Assembly: GCA_937921835.1 (NCBI GenBank)
Contig: CAKZVG010000144.1
Span: 1-7,956 of the forward strand
Source: an uncultured Bryobacteraceae bacterium
GTDB taxonomy: Bacteria; Acidobacteriota; Terriglobia; Bryobacterales; Bryobacteraceae
DNA: 7,956 nt
Direction of reading: 5' to 3'
Part shown: piece after piece, positions 5,667 to 7,956 of the stretch
How the letters are laid out: each line of letters starts with the position of its first letter
Numbering within the stretch: position 1 is the first letter of the stretch
Translations under genes and position numbers: made by a program
The notes under the pieces: generated by a model
What the model saw: the letters and a program-made list of their open reading frames with translations, nothing else
The model's database searches: none
Told to the model about the DNA's origin: nothing

Positions 5667-6182
5667 TCAGGCCGGGTTCTTCCGGGCGGCGAGTTTCCGC
5701 CGGGTTGTTACCGGCACGACCCCTTTCAGGCGCAAGTATAAGAATAGCTGCGAGCGGTGCGTCAGTTCGTGTTCCTTGATCCAGCCGAGCATCTCCAGGC
5801 GCGTAAGCTGCTGGCCGTCCCAGCGGGTCATCATCGCGGCGTAGAAATCCTCCGGCTGGCGGCGCAACTCCTCCACGCGCCCGTCCAGGCTCCGGCGCAG
5901 CAGCCCGGCCAGCGCGGCGGCATCGGCGTCCCCGGGAATCGCCGGGTTCCGCTCCGTCAACATCTGGCGGAATTCCGGCGTCTGAAGGTTACCGACGCCT
6001 TCCAGCATGAGCCCGGTAAGGGCGTGCCCGGTTTCGAGGATGTGCCGCGCGATCTCGCCGAAGCTCATCAGCCCCTCGGCGGGGCGGAACGTGAGTTCGC
6101 CGCCGGGCAGGTCCTCGACCGCCTGCGCGGCGTCGGCGCGCACGGACTTCCAGGATTCCAGCACGTACTCAAGTCGCACCAT
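5667..6182 (-). CDS. DinB-fold protein (DinB/YfiT-like putative metalloenzyme)
   Basis: 171-residue four-helix-bundle protein of the DinB/YfiT superfamily. Members bind a divalent metal through three histidines; many are thiol-dependent transferases using bacillithiol, mycothiol or glutathione, and many have no known reaction. Visible ligands are His47 in FGEIARHILETGH (first helix pair) and the HxxxH pair His138 and His142 in KEHELTHRSQLFLYLRLKG, the usual placement. The early Trp/Pro-containing helix turn (LTFRPAEGLMSFGEI) is also typical. No signal peptide, so cytoplasmic. ATG 6182 is used; the codon just before it is an in-frame TTG, and a weak AGG lies upstream. It lies 61 bases before the LysW-like gene and 54 after the small membrane protein, on the same strand. 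Nothing in the context points to its substrate. Confidence 0.85.
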   Translation of the reverse strand: MVRLEYVLESWKSVRADAAQAVEDLPGGELTFRPAEGLMSFGEIARHILETGHALTGLMLEGVGNLQTPEFRQMLTERNPAIPGDADAAALAGLLRRSLDGRVEELRRQPEDFYAAMMTRWDGQQLTRLEMLGWIKEHELTHRSQLFLYLRLKGVVPVTTRRKLAARKNPA

Positions 6183-6236
6183 CAAGCCTATTGTAAGGGG
6201 AGCCCGGGGGAACGCAACAACCGCCCGCGCCGGGCG

Positions 6237-6533
6237 CTATTCCGGCGGAAACATCGTCTTCGAGAGGTCTTCCGGCTGCCGTTTCGGCCGCCATTCGTCG
6301 AAAGCGCCCCAGGCCAGACTCCCCGCCGCGAGCCCCAGGATCAGCCCGGCGATCCAACCCAGGCCGCCGAACCAGAACACCGCGTAAAGGCAGACGATGG
6401 TTCGCAGCAGCCAGGTGATGAACCGGCTGCGCGTGGCCTGCCCGCGCGAGAGGCGGACGCCGGAGCGTCCGGCGAAGTGGGCGAAGAAGATGCCCAGCAA
6501 TCCGAGCAGAATCTGAAACGGTAGCAGCGGCAT
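6237..6533 (-). CDS. Small membrane protein of unknown function
   Basis: 98 residues, not recognised as a named family. A hydrophobic segment at about 4-20 is followed by a positively charged loop (RSGVRLSRGQATRSR, 23-37), then two further hydrophobic stretches at about 38-56 and 58-76 separated by a glycine-rich turn, and a polar tail beginning DEWRPKRQPEDL. Three membrane helices are likely; by the positive-inside rule the 23-37 loop should face the cytoplasm. ATG 6533 is preferred over a start at 6605 because it opens directly on the first helix and has the purine-rich AAGGGAAGAGG just upstream; the longer version adds an arginine-rich shadow. It lies between the URO-D-family gene (96-base gap) and the DinB-like gene on the same strand. 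It is probably real, given the membrane pattern and ribosome site, but nothing shows its role. Confidence 0.7.
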   Translation of the reverse strand: MPLLPFQILLGLLGIFFAHFAGRSGVRLSRGQATRSRFITWLLRTIVCLYAVFWFGGLGWIAGLILGLAAGSLAWGAFDEWRPKRQPEDLSKTMFPPE

Positions 6534-6629
6534 GGCGCCTCTTCCCTTGCAGGATCTCACAGCCGCCCCGCCCGGGGAGGGCCGTCTCTCCCAGACAGTT
6601 GCCATGGCCGGGCCGGAGGCCGGGCGCGA

Positions 6630-7817
6630 TTACTCCGCCGGCTCCGGGAGCTCGAACTCGCCGAGCGCCAGCGGGTAGCGTCCATGCTCGCGCACCAGCT
6701 TCACGATCGCGTCGTAGGTGTGACCGGATACCGAACTGCTGACCGAGTGATCCGACATGAAGACGTAGCCCCCGCCGCGCGCGGCGTTGAGCTTGCGTAG
6801 CACCTCGCGGCGGATGGCGGCGGGATCTCCGCTCTCCCAGACTCGAATGTCGCTGTTGCCGCAAAACGCCAGCCGGTGGCCGTAGCGGCGGCGCAGTTCC
6901 ACCACGTCCAGCCCGGCCTTGGCCTCCAGCGGGTTGTAGCCGTCCACGCCCAGCTCGATGAAATCCTCGAGGATCGCGTTGACGTTGCCGCAGCCGTGAT
7001 AAATGACCATCAGTCCGCGCCGGCGCGCGCTCTCTACCATGCGCCGCACCCACGGCTTGAAGTACTGGCGCCAGTAGCGCGGCGACATGAAGGTGCTTCG
7101 CTTGTAGGCCACGTCGCCCCAGATCACGAACCCGTCGAGCCAGCCGTCGCCGGCCTCCATGGCCGCCTCGGCGCTCTCGGCGTAGAACGCTCCCAGGCGG
7201 TTGATCACCGCCCCCATGCGCTCCGGGTACTCGCCCATCCAGAGCAGCGCGTTCTCCTGCCCGACCAGCCGGGTCAGGCACTCGCTCACTTCGGTCATGC
7301 TGCCGAACACCGCGAAGTCCGGCCACAGCGAACGCACGGTGTCGAGCCAGGGCGGGGAGTTGCGTTCGAAACCGTCGCCGACTCCCGCGATCTGGTTGTC
7401 GCCCCCGGCAAAGAACCGCCGCCGGTCCCGCGGGCTGTCGAACTCGACGCGCTCCAGTTGCTCGAACGTGGCGACGTCCCAAGCCAGCGGTTCCGGCATC
7501 GGGAGATCGAAGCGTTTCCGCAGCGTCGCCCCGTAACCCGTTTTGACGACCACCTCGGTCTGGTCCTCGCGGACGGTTTCGAAGGGGCGGATCCAGGGAT
7601 CCATGTTCGGGGTGGTGACCACAAAATCGAGGTCGTAGTAATGGTAAGGATCCGCGTCCCCGGGCAGGCCGAGTTCGCGCCGCCAGCGGCGCGTGAATCC
7701 GCCCCAGAAAAAGTCGCTGATGGGAACCCGGTCGGGCTCCTCGTGCCGCAGGGCTTTCCGCAGGCGCGAGGCTTTGACTTGCGCGCGCTGGGGCCGGGAG
7801 GTGGTGGGCGGCGCCAT
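6630..7817 (-). CDS. Uroporphyrinogen decarboxylase family protein (MtaA/CmuA-like)
   Basis: 395-residue URO-D superfamily TIM-barrel protein, cytoplasmic. The family includes HemE (heme synthesis) and zinc methyltransferases that move methyl groups between corrinoid proteins and coenzymes (MtaA, MtbA, CmuA). This protein is not HemE: the N-terminal RQAGR substrate motif is absent and it begins RLRKALRHEEPDRVPISDFF (18-37) as in the MtaA-like group. The barrel shows IWGDVAYKRSTFMSP at 232-246, the putative zinc motif YHGCGNVN at 273-280 (His274, Cys276), PLEAKAGLDVVELRRRYG at 296-313, FCGNSDIR at 318-325, and GGYVFMSDHSV at 349-359. ATG 7817 is 7 bases after the upstream gene's stop, with GGAG in that gene's last codons; an open frame to 7928 is shadow. 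No corrinoid-binding protein is in the window, so methyl transfer is plausible but unsupported by context. The frame is intact and full length for the family. Confidence 0.85.
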   Translation of the reverse strand: MAPPTTSRPQRAQVKASRLRKALRHEEPDRVPISDFFWGGFTRRWRRELGLPGDADPYHYYDLDFVVTTPNMDPWIRPFETVREDQTEVVVKTGYGATLRKRFDLPMPEPLAWDVATFEQLERVEFDSPRDRRRFFAGGDNQIAGVGDGFERNSPPWLDTVRSLWPDFAVFGSMTEVSECLTRLVGQENALLWMGEYPERMGAVINRLGAFYAESAEAAMEAGDGWLDGFVIWGDVAYKRSTFMSPRYWRQYFKPWVRRMVESARRRGLMVIYHGCGNVNAILEDFIELGVDGYNPLEAKAGLDVVELRRRYGHRLAFCGNSDIRVWESGDPAAIRREVLRKLNAARGGGYVFMSDHSVSSSVSGHTYDAIVKLVREHGRYPLALGEFELPEPAE

Positions 7818-7824
7818 GAGCGGG

Positions 7825-7956
7825 CTACTCCGCCGGCGGTTTGCGCGCGGCTTCGAGCACCTGCCCGTCGGCCAGCAGGCGCGCGCGCAGCTTCTCGTAC
7901 GGGACGTCCTGCACCGCCAGACCGCCATCGATGGCCAGGGCCGCGGCGGTGGCGGC
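7825..7956 (-). CDS. C-terminal end of probable FAD-dependent oxidoreductase, cut by window edge
   Basis: Only the last 43 residues are visible: AATAAALAIDGG, then LAVQDVPYEKLRARLLADGQ, VLEAARKPPAE and TAG at 7827-7825. This closely resembles the C-terminus of FAD-dependent oxidoreductases of the FAD_oxidored type, which end with a G-x-AA-x-TAAALA helix packing on the FAD, a Gly-rich turn, then an alpha helix with LxxxLxxxGxVL. Codon pattern and clean stop support a real gene. It ends 7 bases before the URO-D-family start, and its last codons supply that gene's ribosome site, so the two are very likely cotranscribed. The call rests on a short tail and could be wrong in detail. Confidence 0.6.
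   Translation of the reverse strand, partial: AATAAALAIDGGLAVQDVPYEKLRARLLADGQVLEAARKPPAE

Noticed and set aside
5757..6524. Plus-strand open frame of 255 codons opposite the DinB-like and small membrane genes
   Set aside because: Antisense shadow; both minus-strand genes have family features or a membrane pattern.
6534..6629. GC-rich 96-base gap after the URO-D gene examined for a small RNA or terminator
   Set aside because: Only 4-base stems were found and no T-tract; nothing beyond the ribosome site of the small membrane gene is supported.
6169..7482. Minus-strand open frame of 437 codons overlapping the URO-D gene
   Set aside because: It is out of frame with the URO-D protein, arginine- and glycine-rich, and has no ribosome site or motif.

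Overview
The window is GC-rich and gene-dense. Its content fits an uncultured or soil-type Acidobacteriota, possibly the Bryobacterales/Solibacter side. This is an inference from gene content: a LysW-like carrier protein with a long acidic tail, small secreted carboxypeptidase-regulatory-like proteins, a secreted redoxin with CPIS and FGCTIKR motifs, a MtaA-like URO-D family protein next to the end of an FAD-dependent oxidoreductase, and DinB. No rRNA, tRNA, mobile element or CRISPR array was seen, and no gap without a gene exceeds about 100 bases.

Left part (1-3435), surface polysaccharide. A family 2 glycosyltransferase (minus strand, cut by the left edge) lies downstream of a SixA-type histidine phosphatase (minus). 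Divergent from these, an O-antigen ligase/polymerase-type membrane protein (plus) overlaps a classical short-chain dehydrogenase by 8 bases, so those two are probably translated together. The ligase and glycosyltransferase suggest the edge of an exopolysaccharide or O-antigen cluster.

Middle and right part (3501-7956). All nine genes are on the minus strand and converge on the dehydrogenase at an inverted repeat. In transcription order they are: the C-terminal end of a probable FAD-dependent oxidoreductase, a URO-D family protein, a 98-residue membrane protein, a DinB-fold protein, a LysW-like zinc-ribbon protein ending in DWK, two small proteins with carboxypeptidase-regulatory-like folds, a secreted redoxin with a lone active-site Cys, and a secreted TlpA-like thiol oxidoreductase that overlaps the redoxin by 4 bases.

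The points most worth a second look are the LysW-like protein, which lacks the C-terminal Glu that defines the carrier and has no Lys-pathway partner here; the carboxypeptidase-regulatory-like gene right after it, whose signal peptide can be read but has no usual start codon; and the coupled pair of secreted thiol proteins. Nothing here can be called a new defence or mobile system from sequence alone.
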